Assembly: GCA_024277955.1 (NCBI GenBank)
Contig: JAJRUE010000228.1
Location: 1 to 12,556, forward strand
From: Alphaproteobacteria bacterium
Lineage (GTDB): Bacteria; Pseudomonadota; Alphaproteobacteria; Rhodobacterales; Rhodobacteraceae
Length of the DNA stretch: 12,556 nucleotides
Direction of reading: 5' to 3'
In this document: piece after piece, positions 1 through 6,783 of the stretch
How the letters are laid out: each line of letters begins with the position of its first letter
How positions within the stretch are numbered: position 1 is the stretch's first letter
The notes under the pieces: generated by a model
What the model was told of the DNA's origin: nothing
Seen by the model: the letters and a program-made list of their open reading frames with translations, nothing else
Database searches by the model: none
Program-made: the position numbers and the translations under genes

Positions 1-33
1 GCGAAGGATGAACAGTTCGCGATAGCGGGTCAT
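1..33 (-). CDS. 5' end of an unidentified gene (partial)
   Basis: An ATG on the minus strand at 33-31 opens a frame with no stop to the window edge, reading MTRYRELFILR. A GAGG sits eight bases upstream of it, a plausible ribosome binding site, and the gene would begin just beyond the tRNA terminator. Eleven residues are too few to assign a family. It could also be a chance frame in GC-rich DNA. Confidence 0.35.
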   Translation of the reverse strand, partial: MTRYRELFILR

Positions 34-51
34 GGCCGGGGCCTCGAAACG

Positions 52-79
52 AAAGCGGCGTGCCCGCCTGGGCACGCCG
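52..79 (-). terminator. Rho-independent terminator after tRNA-Val
   Basis: A perfect 10-bp stem (CGGCGTGCCC at 56-65 with GGGCACGCCG at 70-79) closes a 4-base loop. On the minus strand it is followed by CTTTCGTTTC, a broken T tract. It lies 7 bp beyond the CCA end of the tRNA and would end the tRNA transcript, which may also carry the upstream HU-like gene. Confidence 0.75.
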
Positions 80-86
80 AAAATTC

Positions 87-161
87 TGGTGGGTGATAAG
101 AGATTCGAACTCCTGACATCTTCGATGTGAACGAAGCGCTCTACCACTGAGCTAATCACCC
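87..161 (-). tRNA. tRNA-Val (anticodon CAC)
   Basis: The minus strand folds into a full cloverleaf. The acceptor stem is GGGTGAT paired with ATCACCC, with a 4-bp D stem GCTC/GAGC. The anticodon stem CTTCG/CGAAG encloses the loop TTCACAT, which gives anticodon CAC reading the valine codon GUG. The T stem AGGAG/CTCTT has the loop TTCGAAT. The discriminator base is A and the 3' CCA is encoded in the gene (87-89). It starts only 19 bp after the stop of the HU-like gene with no terminator between them, so it may be processed from a joint transcript. Confidence 0.97.
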
Positions 162-180
162 GTCGCCGGGCTATCTAGCG

Positions 181-672
181 TTACTGGGCGGGGTTATCAA
201 GCGGGGCCGGCGCAGATTTTTCACCGATCTTGCGCCGCAGCTTGCAAATCATCACCTGCCGGTCGCCCACTACCTTGGACCGGTTGACCGTCAGCTTGCC
301 CAGAGGCGGGATATTCAGCGCTTCACCGGCGGCGACCGCCTTGCCGATTTCCTCGAGAACCGCATCCAGCGCGGTCTTCACCGCGTTCGGCTTCATCCCG
401 CTGGACGCAACGATTCGCGCCACCAGTTCCTTGCGCCGAAGCACCGGAGCCGCGGCCACCGCCTTGTTTGCCGGCGTTGCAGCCGCCGTTTCCGTCACCG
501 CTTTCGTCGCCGCTTTCGTCGCCGCTTTCACCGCCGTTTCGGCCGGCGGCTTCGCGCTGGCCTCGCCCTTGGTGGAACGCTTGACCGTCCCCGGGGCCGA
601 TCGCCGGACCGCGCCCGCAGAAGCCGTCTTCGAAGCCGCCTTCCGTGTCGGCTGCGTTGTCTTTCGCGCCAT
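181..672 (-). CDS. HU-family DNA-binding protein with a long basic N-terminal tail
   Basis: Predicted 163-residue nucleoid protein. Residues from about 78 to 150 match the HU/IHF fold: helices in LRRKELVARI and NAVKTALDAVLEEIGKAV, then IPPLGKLTVNR in place of the usual GFGSF strand. The usual DNA-intercalating arm with RxGRNPxTG is missing; the region reads RSKVVGDRQVMICKLRRK instead, so this is a diverged HU-like protein rather than the standard 90-residue HU. Residues 1-77 are Lys/Ala/Thr-rich with KAAT repeats and look disordered, like a histone H1 tail. The ATG at 672 is chosen because GAGGTGG lies just upstream; the frame extends further only through a TTG at 720. It follows lon on the same strand but is separated from it by the lon terminator, so it probably has its own promoter. 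Confidence 0.88.
   Translation of the reverse strand: MARKTTQPTRKAASKTASAGAVRRSAPGTVKRSTKGEASAKPPAETAVKAATKAATKAVTETAAATPANKAVAAAPVLRRKELVARIVASSGMKPNAVKTALDAVLEEIGKAVAAGEALNIPPLGKLTVNRSKVVGDRQVMICKLRRKIGEKSAPAPLDNPAQ
482..541 (-). repeat. 12-bp tandem repeat coding the HU-like tail
   Basis: Five consecutive 12-bp units (482-493, 494-505, 506-517, 518-529, 530-541) resemble GTCGCCGCTTTC; the third and fourth are identical. On the coding strand they give the four-residue repeat ETAV/KAAT/KAAT/KAVT/ETAA. Length in whole 12-bp units keeps the frame, so copy number can vary without breaking the gene. Confidence 0.8.
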
Positions 673-781
673 GGTCCACCTCGCCTGTTTTGTTTCCGTT
701 GCAAAAATAGTTAGCCCCAATTCGCGGGATTATCCACCGAATCCTGCGAACCCGCCCGGCACCCCCCAGACCGCCGGCCCC

Positions 782-819
782 AAAAAAGAAAGGCCATGTC
801 CCACGACACAGCCTTTCTT
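782..819 (-). terminator. Rho-independent terminator of lon
   Basis: An outer 9-bp stem (AAGAAAGGC at 786-794 with GCCTTTCTT at 811-819) and an inner 4-bp stem TGTC/GACA (797-800 with 805-808) are separated by a 2x2 internal loop. On the minus strand the hairpin runs into TTTTTT (787-782). It lies about 75 bp after the lon stop. Confidence 0.85.
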
Positions 820-892
820 CAGCTTCATTCCTGGCGCGCGCGCCCAAGCCCGGCGCACGGCTCAACGCCACGCACCGCCAGTCAGCGCCCGG

Positions 893-3301
893 TCAGTGCG
901 CCGTCGCGCCCGACCCTTCGGCGGCTTTCAGCGCCGCTTTGGCGCGCGCGGCGTCCTCGGCCTCTTCATCCCACTCGACCGGCTCGGGCTTGCGCACCAG
1001 CGCCAGATCAAGCACCTCGCGAACGTGGCCAACGGGGATGATTTCCAACCCGTCCTTCACGTTGTCCGGGATCTCGGCCAGATCCTTTTCGTTGTCCTTG
1101 GGGATCAACACCGTCTTGATGCCGCCTCGCAACGCCGCCAGCAGCTTTTCCTTGAGTCCGCCGATCGCCAGCACGTTGCCGCGCAGCGTCACCTCGCCGG
1201 TCATGGCAAGATCCTTGCGCACCGGGATCTGGGTCAGCACCGACACGATCGAGGTGACCATCGCCACGCCGGCGCTCGGCCCGTCCTTGGGGGTCGCGCC
1301 TTCGGGCACGTGCACGTGGATGTCCATCCGTTCGAACCGCGGCGGCTCGACCCCGATCGACGGCGCGATCGAGCGCACGTAGCTTGACGCCGCATCGATG
1401 CTTTCCTTCATCACGTCGCCCAGCTTGCCGGTGGTCTTCATGCGGCCCTTGCCCGGCAGGCGCAGCGCCTCGATCGACAGCAGGTCGCCGCCGACGCTGG
1501 TCCAGGCCAGGCCGGTCACGACACCGATCTGGTCTTCTTCCTCGGCCAGCCCGTAGCGGAACTTGCGCACACCCAGATAATCCTCGAGATTCTCGGGGGT
1601 TATGACGACCTGTTCAACCTCCTTGCGCACCAGCTTGGTGACCGCCTTGCGGGCCAGCTTGGCGATCTCGCGCTCAAGGTTCCGCACCCCGGCTTCGCGG
1701 GTGTAATAGCGGATGATGTCGGTCAGCGCCTCGGGGACGATCCGGAATTCGTCCTTTTTCAGACCGTGATTCTTGATCTGTTTCGGGATCAGGTGCTGGA
1801 TCGCGATCTCGCGCTTTTCGTCCTCGGTGTAGCCGGCCAGCGGCAGGATCTCCATCCGGTCCAGCAGCGGGCCCGGCATGTTGTAGGTGTTCGCCGTGGT
1901 CAGGAACATCACGTTCGACAGGTCGTATTCCACCTCGAGATAGTGATCCACAAAGGTGGAATTCTGTTCCGGATCAAGCACTTCCAGCATGGCGCTTGCC
2001 GGGTCGCCCCGGAAATCCTGGCCCATCTTGTCGATCTCGTCCAGCAGGATCAGCGGGTTGGTCGTCTTGGCCTTTTTCAGCGCCTGGATGATCTTGCCCG
2101 GCATCGAGCCGATATAGGTGCGCCGGTGGCCCCTGATCTCGCTCTCGTCGCGCACGCCGCCAAGGCTGATGCGGATGAACTCGCGCCCGGTGGCGCGCGC
2201 CACCGATTGACCAAGCGAGGTTTTCCCCACGCCCGGCGGCCCGACAAGGCACAGGATCGGCCCTTTCAGCTTTTTCGAGCGCTGCTGCACGGCAAGGTAT
2301 TCGACGATCCGTTCCTTGACCTTTTCCAGCCCGTAGTGATCTTCGTCCAGGATGCGCTGGGCCCGGTTCAGGTCTTTCTTGACCCGGGTCTTCACGCCCC
2401 AGGGGATCGCCAGGATCCAGTCCAGGTAGTTGCGCACCACCGTGGCTTCCGCCGACATCGGCGACATGGATTTCAGCTTGCGCAGCTCTCCCTCGACCTT
2501 TTCGCGGGCCTCTTTCGAAAGCTTGGTGTTCTTGATGCGCTCTTCCAGCTCGGCGATTTCGTTGGCGCCCTCGTCGCCGTCGCCAAGTTCCTTCTGAATG
2601 GCCTTCATCTGCTCATTCAGATAGTATTCGCGCTGGGTGCGCTCCATCTGGCTTTTCACCCGGGTCTTGATCTTTTTTTCAACCTTGAGCACGGACATTT
2701 CGCCCTGCATCATGCCATAGACCTTTTCCAGGCGCTCTTCGATCGACAAGGTTTCCAGCAGCTCCTGCTTCTGGTTCACCTCGACCCCCAGATGCCCTGC
2801 GATCAGATCGGCCAGCTTGGCCGGCTCGCGGGTTTCCGCGACCGCCGCAAGGGCTTCTTCGGGGATGTTCTTCTTGATCTTGGCATAGCGTTCGAATTCC
2901 TGACCGGCGGTGCGAACCAGGGCTTCGACCGTCGCCTCATTGCCTTCGACCTCGGTCAAGGGCGCGGCGTAAGCCTCGAAAAAGGCGTCGTTTTCCAGGA
3001 ATTCCACGATGCGCACCCGCGACCGGCCCTCGACCAGAACCTTGACGGTTCCATCGGGCAGTTTCAGCAGCTGCAGCACATTGGCGAGCACGCCGACACG
3101 GTAGATGCCCTCGGCCTGCGGTTCGTCGACGCTGGGGTCGATCTGGCTCGACAGCAGAATCTGCTTGTCGTCCTGCATCACCTCTTCAAGCGCCTTGACG
3201 GATTTTTCCCGCCCCACGAACAGCGGCACGATCATGTGCGGAAAGACCACGATGTCGCGAAGCGGCAACACGGGGTAGGATTGAGTGGTTTGCTCGGTCA
3301 T
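893..3301 (-). CDS. lon: ATP-dependent protease Lon
   Basis: Cytosolic AAA+ serine protease that degrades misfolded and regulatory proteins; 802 residues, a normal length for LonA. Domains in order: the N-terminal substrate-binding domain (about 8-200, starting YPVLPLRDIVVFPHM), a long charged helical stretch (about 200-270), the AAA+ module with Walker A GPPGVGKT (354-361) and Walker B LILLDEIDK (417-425), then the protease domain with PKDGPSAG carrying nucleophile Ser676 and GGLKEK carrying the dyad Lys719. The C-terminal 30 residues are acidic and Ala-rich. GAGGAAAA precedes the ATG, confirming the start. A sigma-32-like promoter lies about 75 bp upstream and a strong terminator follows, so lon appears to be a single-gene unit. 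Confidence 0.99.
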   Translation of the reverse strand: MTEQTTQSYPVLPLRDIVVFPHMIVPLFVGREKSVKALEEVMQDDKQILLSSQIDPSVDEPQAEGIYRVGVLANVLQLLKLPDGTVKVLVEGRSRVRIVEFLENDAFFEAYAAPLTEVEGNEATVEALVRTAGQEFERYAKIKKNIPEEALAAVAETREPAKLADLIAGHLGVEVNQKQELLETLSIEERLEKVYGMMQGEMSVLKVEKKIKTRVKSQMERTQREYYLNEQMKAIQKELGDGDEGANEIAELEERIKNTKLSKEAREKVEGELRKLKSMSPMSAEATVVRNYLDWILAIPWGVKTRVKKDLNRAQRILDEDHYGLEKVKERIVEYLAVQQRSKKLKGPILCLVGPPGVGKTSLGQSVARATGREFIRISLGGVRDESEIRGHRRTYIGSMPGKIIQALKKAKTTNPLILLDEIDKMGQDFRGDPASAMLEVLDPEQNSTFVDHYLEVEYDLSNVMFLTTANTYNMPGPLLDRMEILPLAGYTEDEKREIAIQHLIPKQIKNHGLKKDEFRIVPEALTDIIRYYTREAGVRNLEREIAKLARKAVTKLVRKEVEQVVITPENLEDYLGVRKFRYGLAEEEDQIGVVTGLAWTSVGGDLLSIEALRLPGKGRMKTTGKLGDVMKESIDAASSYVRSIAPSIGVEPPRFERMDIHVHVPEGATPKDGPSAGVAMVTSIVSVLTQIPVRKDLAMTGEVTLRGNVLAIGGLKEKLLAALRGGIKTVLIPKDNEKDLAEIPDNVKDGLEIIPVGHVREVLDLALVRKPEPVEWDEEAEDAARAKAALKAAEGSGATAH

Positions 3302-3374
3302 TCGTTTTCCTCGGTTGGCAAGAAGGCATCCATCCCGCGACCGCGGCGATTGTGGCCTTCTCCTGTATCGGGCC

Positions 3375-3405
3375 TATATCTGGTGTCTACGCCGGCATTT
3401 TTCAA
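3375..3405 (-). promoter_or_regulatory. Candidate sigma-32 (heat-shock) promoter of lon
   Basis: On the minus strand, TTGAAA (3405-3400) is followed after 14 bp by CACCAGATATA (3385-3375). This is close to the heat-shock pattern of CTTGAAA, a 13-15 bp spacer and CCCCATnTA, with mismatches in the second box. It would leave a leader of about 70 nt before lon. Heat-shock control of lon is established in other bacteria; its use here is inferred from the match alone. Confidence 0.4.
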
Positions 3406-3556
3406 CACGGACACGTCTTTTGCACATCATTGTGCCGCCGTATCGGGACGCAAACAAGGCGTCATTTCGTCAATTTCCGCGGAATTTCCAGGAATGCGCC
3501 CAAGAGCGGGGTTTTCGCGCATGCAACCTTGCTCCTTTTGAAACGATACCACCAAT

Positions 3557-3585
3557 TCGCGCCCGCCTGGGGGCGGCGGGCGCGA
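3557..3585 (-). terminator. GC-rich hairpin downstream of tgt
   Basis: A perfect 11-bp stem (TCGCGCCCGCC at 3557-3567 with GGCGGGCGCGA at 3575-3585) closes a 7-base loop. It lies about 65 bp beyond the tgt stop. The minus strand downstream reads ATTGGTGG, so the T tract is very short; it is either a weak terminator or a 3'-end stabilising hairpin. Confidence 0.5.
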
Positions 3586-3648
3586 GCTGGATCGAAAGCG
3601 ATCCCGCGGGGCCGAAATCCAATGTCGCAAACTGTGGGTTCGGGTGAC

Positions 3649-4776
3649 CTAGACCGGCTCGATATCGCCTTGGGCGCGCATGGCGTGGAACCGGGCTTCG
3701 AAGGCGTCAAAGGCCCCCGCCGCGATGGCGGCGCGCATTTCGGCCATCAGATCCTGGTAATATTGCAGGTTGTGCCAGGTCAGCAGCATCGACTGGATGA
3801 TTTCGCGCGCCTTGAACACATGGTGCAGATAGGCGCGCGAATAGTTCCGGCAGGCGGGGCATGTGCACGCCTCGTCCAGCGGGCGCGGATCGTCCTGGTG
3901 GCGGGCGTTCTTGATGTTGACCACGCCGCGCCGGGTAAAGGCCTGGCCGGTGCGCCCGGACCGCGACGGCAGCACGCAATCCATCATGTCGATGCCGCGC
4001 CTGACCGCCCCGACGATGTCGTCGGGCTTGCCGACCCCCATCAGATAGCGCGGCCGATCGGCGGGCAGCATGTCGGGGGCATAGTCGAGGGTCTCGAACA
4101 TCTTTTACTGCCCCTCGCCCACGGCCAGCCCGCCAATCGCATAGCCATCAAAGCCGATTTCCATTAGTTTCTCGGCGCTTTCGGCGCGCAATTCATGTTC
4201 CAACCCGCCCTGCTGGATCCCGAACAGCGCATGCCCCGGCCGGTCGCCGAACGCCGCGCGCGAACGTGCCGCCCAGCGCATCGACAGGCGCATGGAGCGC
4301 GCGATTTCCGCCTTTTCCGCCGGCAAGGCGGGACATTCGTCAAAGGCCATGACGATATCGCTGCCCAGCAGGCGCTGGATTTCCATCGAGCGTTCGGGGC
4401 TCAGCATGTGGTCCGACCCGTCGATATGGGACTTGAAGCGCACCCCGTCTTCGCTGAGCTTGCGCAGGGCGGCCAGGCTCATCACCTGGAAACCGCCGCT
4501 GTCGGTCAGGATCGGCCTTTGCCAGTTCATGAAGCGGTGCAGCCCGCCAAGCCGCGCGATGCGCTCGGCGGTGGGGCGCAGCATCAGATGATAGGTGTTG
4601 CCCAGCAGGATGTCGGCGCCGGTTTCGGCCACGCTTTCGGGCAGCATCGCCTTGACGGTCGCGGCGGTGCCCACGGGCATGAAGGCCGGCGTGCGGATGG
4701 CGCCGCGCGGCGTGTGGATCACCCCGGTGCGGGCCTTGCCGTCGGTGGCCAGAAGATCGAAGGAAAATGCGCTCAT
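3649..4776 (-). pseudogene. tgt: Queuine tRNA-ribosyltransferase, interrupted by an in-frame stop
   Basis: Tgt exchanges guanine-34 for the queuosine precursor in tRNAs for Asp, Asn, His and Tyr. Counted through the stop, the reading frame gives 375 residues, the normal family length. Codon 224 is TAA (4107-4105) where homologues have an acidic residue after GEGQ; a single G-to-T change from GAA explains it. The frame is otherwise intact: D92 in TDSGGFQ and FDECP lie before the stop; the catalytic Asp (D266 in DMMDCVLPSRSGR) and the zinc site (C304, C306, C309, H335) lie after it. The first fragment (4105-4776) therefore lacks the nucleophile and zinc site. The second could start at the ATG at 4101, two codons past the stop. 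The start at 4776 (MSAFSF) is chosen over a TTG at 4794. It may be a pseudogene, a sequencing error or a split gene. Confidence 0.93.
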
Positions 4777-4811
4777 GCGGGGCTGATAGGCCAAGGCCGC
4801 AGCCGATGCAA

Positions 4812-4838
4812 TCGCGCCGCGCGTGCCGCGCGTCGCGA
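4812..4838 (-). terminator. GC-rich hairpin between phhB and tgt
   Basis: TCGCG (4812-4816) pairs with CGCGA (4834-4838) and an inner CGCGCG pairs with CGCGCG around a 3-base loop, with one mismatch between the stems. The minus strand then reads ATTGCATCGG, so there is no real T tract. It may attenuate transcription from phhB into tgt; the function is uncertain. Confidence 0.35.
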
Positions 4839-4839
4839 G

Positions 4840-4872
4840 GCCTCCGGCGGGGATATTTTCGGACAGAAGAAG
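4840..4872 (+). repeat. 33-bp intergenic repeat, copy 1
   Basis: Begins GCCTCCGGCGGGGATATTTT and ends CGGACAGAAGAAG. It matches the copy at 8666-8698 at 31 of 33 positions. It abuts the phhB stop on the opposite strand, so in the direction of phhB and tgt it is read as its complement. It is not coding in any convincing way. Confidence 0.85.
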
Positions 4873-4873
4873 A

Positions 4874-5221
4874 TCAGCCGGTGGCGATCAGCCTGTCGAA
4901 CTTGGCGGCGCAGATGAAATCGTTTTCGCTCAGCCCGCCGATGGCGTGGGTGGTGAACGTGATCTCGCAATAGCCCCAGCCGAACAGGATTTCCGGGTGG
5001 TGGCCTTCCTGGTCGGCCAGCCAGGCAGCGAGGTTGGCGTGGTAGACCGCCTTGGCGAAGCCCTTGAATTCCAGGCGTCTCCTGATCTCGGTCGCGGCTT
5101 CGTTCAACTGCCAGTCGGCGTGCAGTTCCTTCATCATGGCGCGCGCGTCGTCGCCCTCGATCGGGGGCACGCCGCCTTCGCAGGGCACGCAGGACTTGTC
5201 GCTCAGATCGCAGGTGCTCAT
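4874..5221 (-). CDS. phhB: 4a-hydroxytetrahydrobiopterin dehydratase (pterin carbinolamine dehydratase)
   Basis: Cytosolic enzyme that dehydrates the 4a-hydroxypterin released by phenylalanine hydroxylase so that the cofactor can be reduced and reused; 115 residues, typical of the family. The active-site signature is complete: EGHHPE with H74, H75 and P76, then WGYCEITFTTH with H92, and D101. The first 14 residues carry three cysteines (C4, C11, C14), outside the catalytic fold; whether they do anything is unknown. AGGAGAG lies just before the ATG. It follows phhA by 21 bp on the same strand, so the two are very likely one operon, with the substrate-product link supporting this. Confidence 0.95.
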   Translation of the reverse strand: MSTCDLSDKSCVPCEGGVPPIEGDDARAMMKELHADWQLNEAATEIRRRLEFKGFAKAVYHANLAAWLADQEGHHPEILFGWGYCEITFTTHAIGGLSENDFICAAKFDRLIATG

Positions 5222-5242
5222 GATTCTCTCCTCGGACGCTTC

Positions 5243-6052
5243 TCAGGACGCTTCGCGGGCCGGCGGATAGGCCGGCTCGAACAATCCGCGCGAACGGGCC
5301 TCCTGAACATCTGCCAAAAGGTCGCGCCCGGCGGCGGCAAAGAGATCATCGATGTTTTCGATCACGAAGTAAATCGGCTGGTGGATGTCGATCCGATACG
5401 GCGTGCGCAGGATGTCGAGCACATCGAAGGGGCGGCGCTGCGGTCCGTCGCCGGCGACGCTCCAGGACAGTTCGCTGACGCTCGAGGCCAGCCCCGAGCC
5501 GAGCGCCTTGTATTGACCGCCCTCCAGCGTCAGGCCGAATTCGATGGTGAACCAGTAGAGCCGGATCAGCCAGGCATAGTCGCGCCGTTCGGCCCGCAGG
5601 CCGGTTTCGCCGATCGCCTGGGAAAACGCGGCAAAGCGCGCGTCCGTGAGCAGCGGCGCATGGCCGAAGAGTTCGTGGAAGATGTCGGGTTCCTTGATGT
5701 AGTCGAAGTCTTCGCGCCGGCGGATGAACGAAGCCGCCGGAAAGGCCCGCTCGGCCAGCATCGCGAAAAACCGGCCAAAGGGGATCAGCGCCGGCACCGG
5801 TTCGACCCGCCAGCCGGTATGCCGGCCCAGAACCTGCGAAACCTCGCGGCACTGGGGCACCCGGTCGGCCGGAAAGCCGAGCCGCGCCAAACCGTCCAGA
5901 TAGGGCCTCGCGCAGTATCGGCGCACATTGGGCAACTGGCGCGCCAGCAGATCGCGCCAAACCGCGTTTTCGTCAGGCGAATAGGCGATATTGCCGTCGC
6001 GGTCGGGCTGTTTCGCCTGGTAGCGGCTGTTGGCGTGGGTCCTGGTCGTCAT
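5243..6052 (-). CDS. phhA: Phenylalanine 4-monooxygenase
   Basis: Iron- and tetrahydropterin-dependent enzyme that converts phenylalanine to tyrosine with O2. At 269 residues it is the short bacterial form, with only the catalytic domain and no regulatory ACT domain. Iron ligands are visible: H126 and H131 in PDIFHELFGHAPLL and E171 in WFTIEFGL. The ATG at 6052 (MTTRTHANSRYQ) is preferred because AGGAGGTG lies nine bases upstream; a longer frame to 6112 would cover the promoter region and lacks such a site. It is first in the phhA-phhB pair and divergent from an Lrp-type regulator across 124 bp, which suggests amino-acid-responsive control. Confidence 0.97.
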   Translation of the reverse strand: MTTRTHANSRYQAKQPDRDGNIAYSPDENAVWRDLLARQLPNVRRYCARPYLDGLARLGFPADRVPQCREVSQVLGRHTGWRVEPVPALIPFGRFFAMLAERAFPAASFIRRREDFDYIKEPDIFHELFGHAPLLTDARFAAFSQAIGETGLRAERRDYAWLIRLYWFTIEFGLTLEGGQYKALGSGLASSVSELSWSVAGDGPQRRPFDVLDILRTPYRIDIHQPIYFVIENIDDLFAAAGRDLLADVQEARSRGLFEPAYPPAREAS

Positions 6053-6121
6053 GCGGCGGCACCTCCTGTTGGCGGGAACTGTATCACCCGGTTTCGGCCA
6101 ATTCTTTTCCAACTGATTGCC

Positions 6122-6145
6122 ATTTTCGCGGTTTCGTGCGAAATT
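6122..6145. promoter_or_regulatory. Candidate operator between phhA and the Lrp-type regulator
   Basis: A dyad in the divergent gap: ATTTTCGC (6122-6129) and GCGAAATT (6138-6145), inverted around 8 bp with seven of eight positions matching. A shorter dyad TTTCG-TG-CGAAA (6132-6143) overlaps it. The surrounding stretch is AT-rich against a GC-rich background. Lrp/AsnC proteins bind dyads of this kind, and the position suits control of both phhAB and the regulator gene. This is inference from position and symmetry. Confidence 0.4.
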
Positions 6146-6176
6146 TTACCACCGAATTCAACCAAGGAGACATTTC

Positions 6177-6647
6177 TTGCCCACCCTCGACGATCTCGAC
6201 CGACGCATTCTTGCGGTGCTTCAGCGCGACGCCAAGATTTCGACCCACGACCTGGCCCAACAGGTCGGCATGTCGCCCTCGCCCTGCTGGCGCCGGGTGC
6301 GCAAGCTGGAAGACGCCGGGATCATCGCCGGCCACGTCGCCCTGCTCGACAGCCGCGCGCTGGGGCTGAACACCCGCGCCTATGTGCATGTGTCGCTGGT
6401 GGACCACTGCGAAGACAGCATCCGCGCCTTTGACGCCTTCGTCGCCGGCCACCCGCAGATCGTCGAATGCTGCTCGATCACCGGAGCCGACGACTACCTG
6501 CTCAAGGTGGTGGCGGCGGACCCCGAGGCGCTCGAACGCTTCCTGATGCAAGAGATCCTGGGCCTGGGTATCGTGCGCAGCTCGACCACCCATTTCGTGC
6601 TGCGCCAGAAGAAATATTCCACCGCCCTGCCGCTCGACGCCAGCTGA
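6177..6647 (+). CDS. Lrp/AsnC-family transcriptional regulator
   Basis: DNA-binding regulator of 156 residues, normal for the family. An N-terminal winged helix-turn-helix (about 5-50: LDDLDRRILAVLQRDAKIS, then DLAQQVGMSPSPCWRRVRKLE) is followed by an alpha/beta RAM domain that usually binds an amino acid; ITGADDYLL near residue 105 is the usual effector-pocket motif. The start is taken as TTG at 6177: AAGGAGA lies six bases upstream and the protein then begins MPTLDDLDRRIL like its relatives. The frame upstream of it (from 6117) covers the operator region and is unlikely to be translated. It is divergent from phhA, so phenylalanine or tyrosine is the likely effector, and self-regulation is likely. 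Confidence 0.92.
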   Translation: MPTLDDLDRRILAVLQRDAKISTHDLAQQVGMSPSPCWRRVRKLEDAGIIAGHVALLDSRALGLNTRAYVHVSLVDHCEDSIRAFDAFVAGHPQIVECCSITGADDYLLKVVAADPEALERFLMQEILGLGIVRSSTTHFVLRQKKYSTALPLDAS

Positions 6648-6680
6648 CCGGACGCGCGGCCGCCCCCCGCCCCGCCGCGC

Positions 6681-6710
6681 GGCCCCCGCGAAATCGGGGG
6701 CCAGATATTT
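6681..6710 (+). terminator. Terminator after the Lrp-type regulator
   Basis: An 8-bp perfect stem GGCCCCCG (6681-6688) with CGGGGGCC (6695-6702) around the loop CGAAAT, followed by AGATATTT. It lies 33 bp past the regulator stop. The T tract is short, so strength is uncertain. The following bases (6703-6726) read on the minus strand as GCCTCCGGC, then ATATCTGG, a possible degenerate relative of the 33-bp repeat. Confidence 0.5.
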
Positions 6711-6728
6711 CGCCGCAGCCGGAGGCTC

Positions 6729-6756
6729 TGGACCTTGCGCCCATATTCCTTATATA
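6729..6756 (+). promoter_or_regulatory. Candidate promoter of the sufT-like operon
   Basis: TGGACC (6729-6734) and TATATA (6751-6756) are separated by 16 bp, each matching four of six consensus positions. They sit in an AT-rich island (6741-6774) that stands out in GC-rich DNA, about 30 bp before the start codon. I cannot assign a specific iron-regulator box. Confidence 0.4.
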
Positions 6757-6783
6757 AAGACTAAGAAATCAAATGAGCGTCCC

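Larger units (their letters stand above)
3302..3648. other. Intergenic region between tgt and lon
   Basis: About 347 bp with no convincing gene on either strand. Small frames here lack ribosome sites and recognisable content. The lon-proximal third holds the lon leader and a candidate promoter; the tgt-proximal end holds a strong GC hairpin (3557-3585). The middle (about 3420-3550) is less GC-rich than the flanks, and I see nothing specific in it. Confidence 0.7.

Noticed and set aside
673..720. Upstream extension of the HU-like gene to a TTG at 720
   Set aside because: The ATG at 672 has a good ribosome site and starts the basic tail; the extra 16 residues do not resemble the family.
230..1387. 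385-codon plus-strand frame opposite the HU-like gene and the end of lon
   Set aside because: It runs through the lon terminator and is antisense to real genes at both ends.
1766..3541. 591-codon open frame on the plus strand opposite lon
   Set aside because: It is fully antisense to a certain gene, rich in His, Gln, Leu and Phe as expected from the complement of GC-rich coding sequence, and has no recognisable domain.
4105..4107. Recoding of the tgt stop as selenocysteine or pyrrolysine
   Set aside because: The codon is TAA, not TGA or TAG, and homologues have an ordinary acidic residue there.
4823..6433. 536-codon plus-strand frame opposite phhB and phhA
   Set aside because: Antisense to two enzymes with intact active-site motifs; no domain in the frame.
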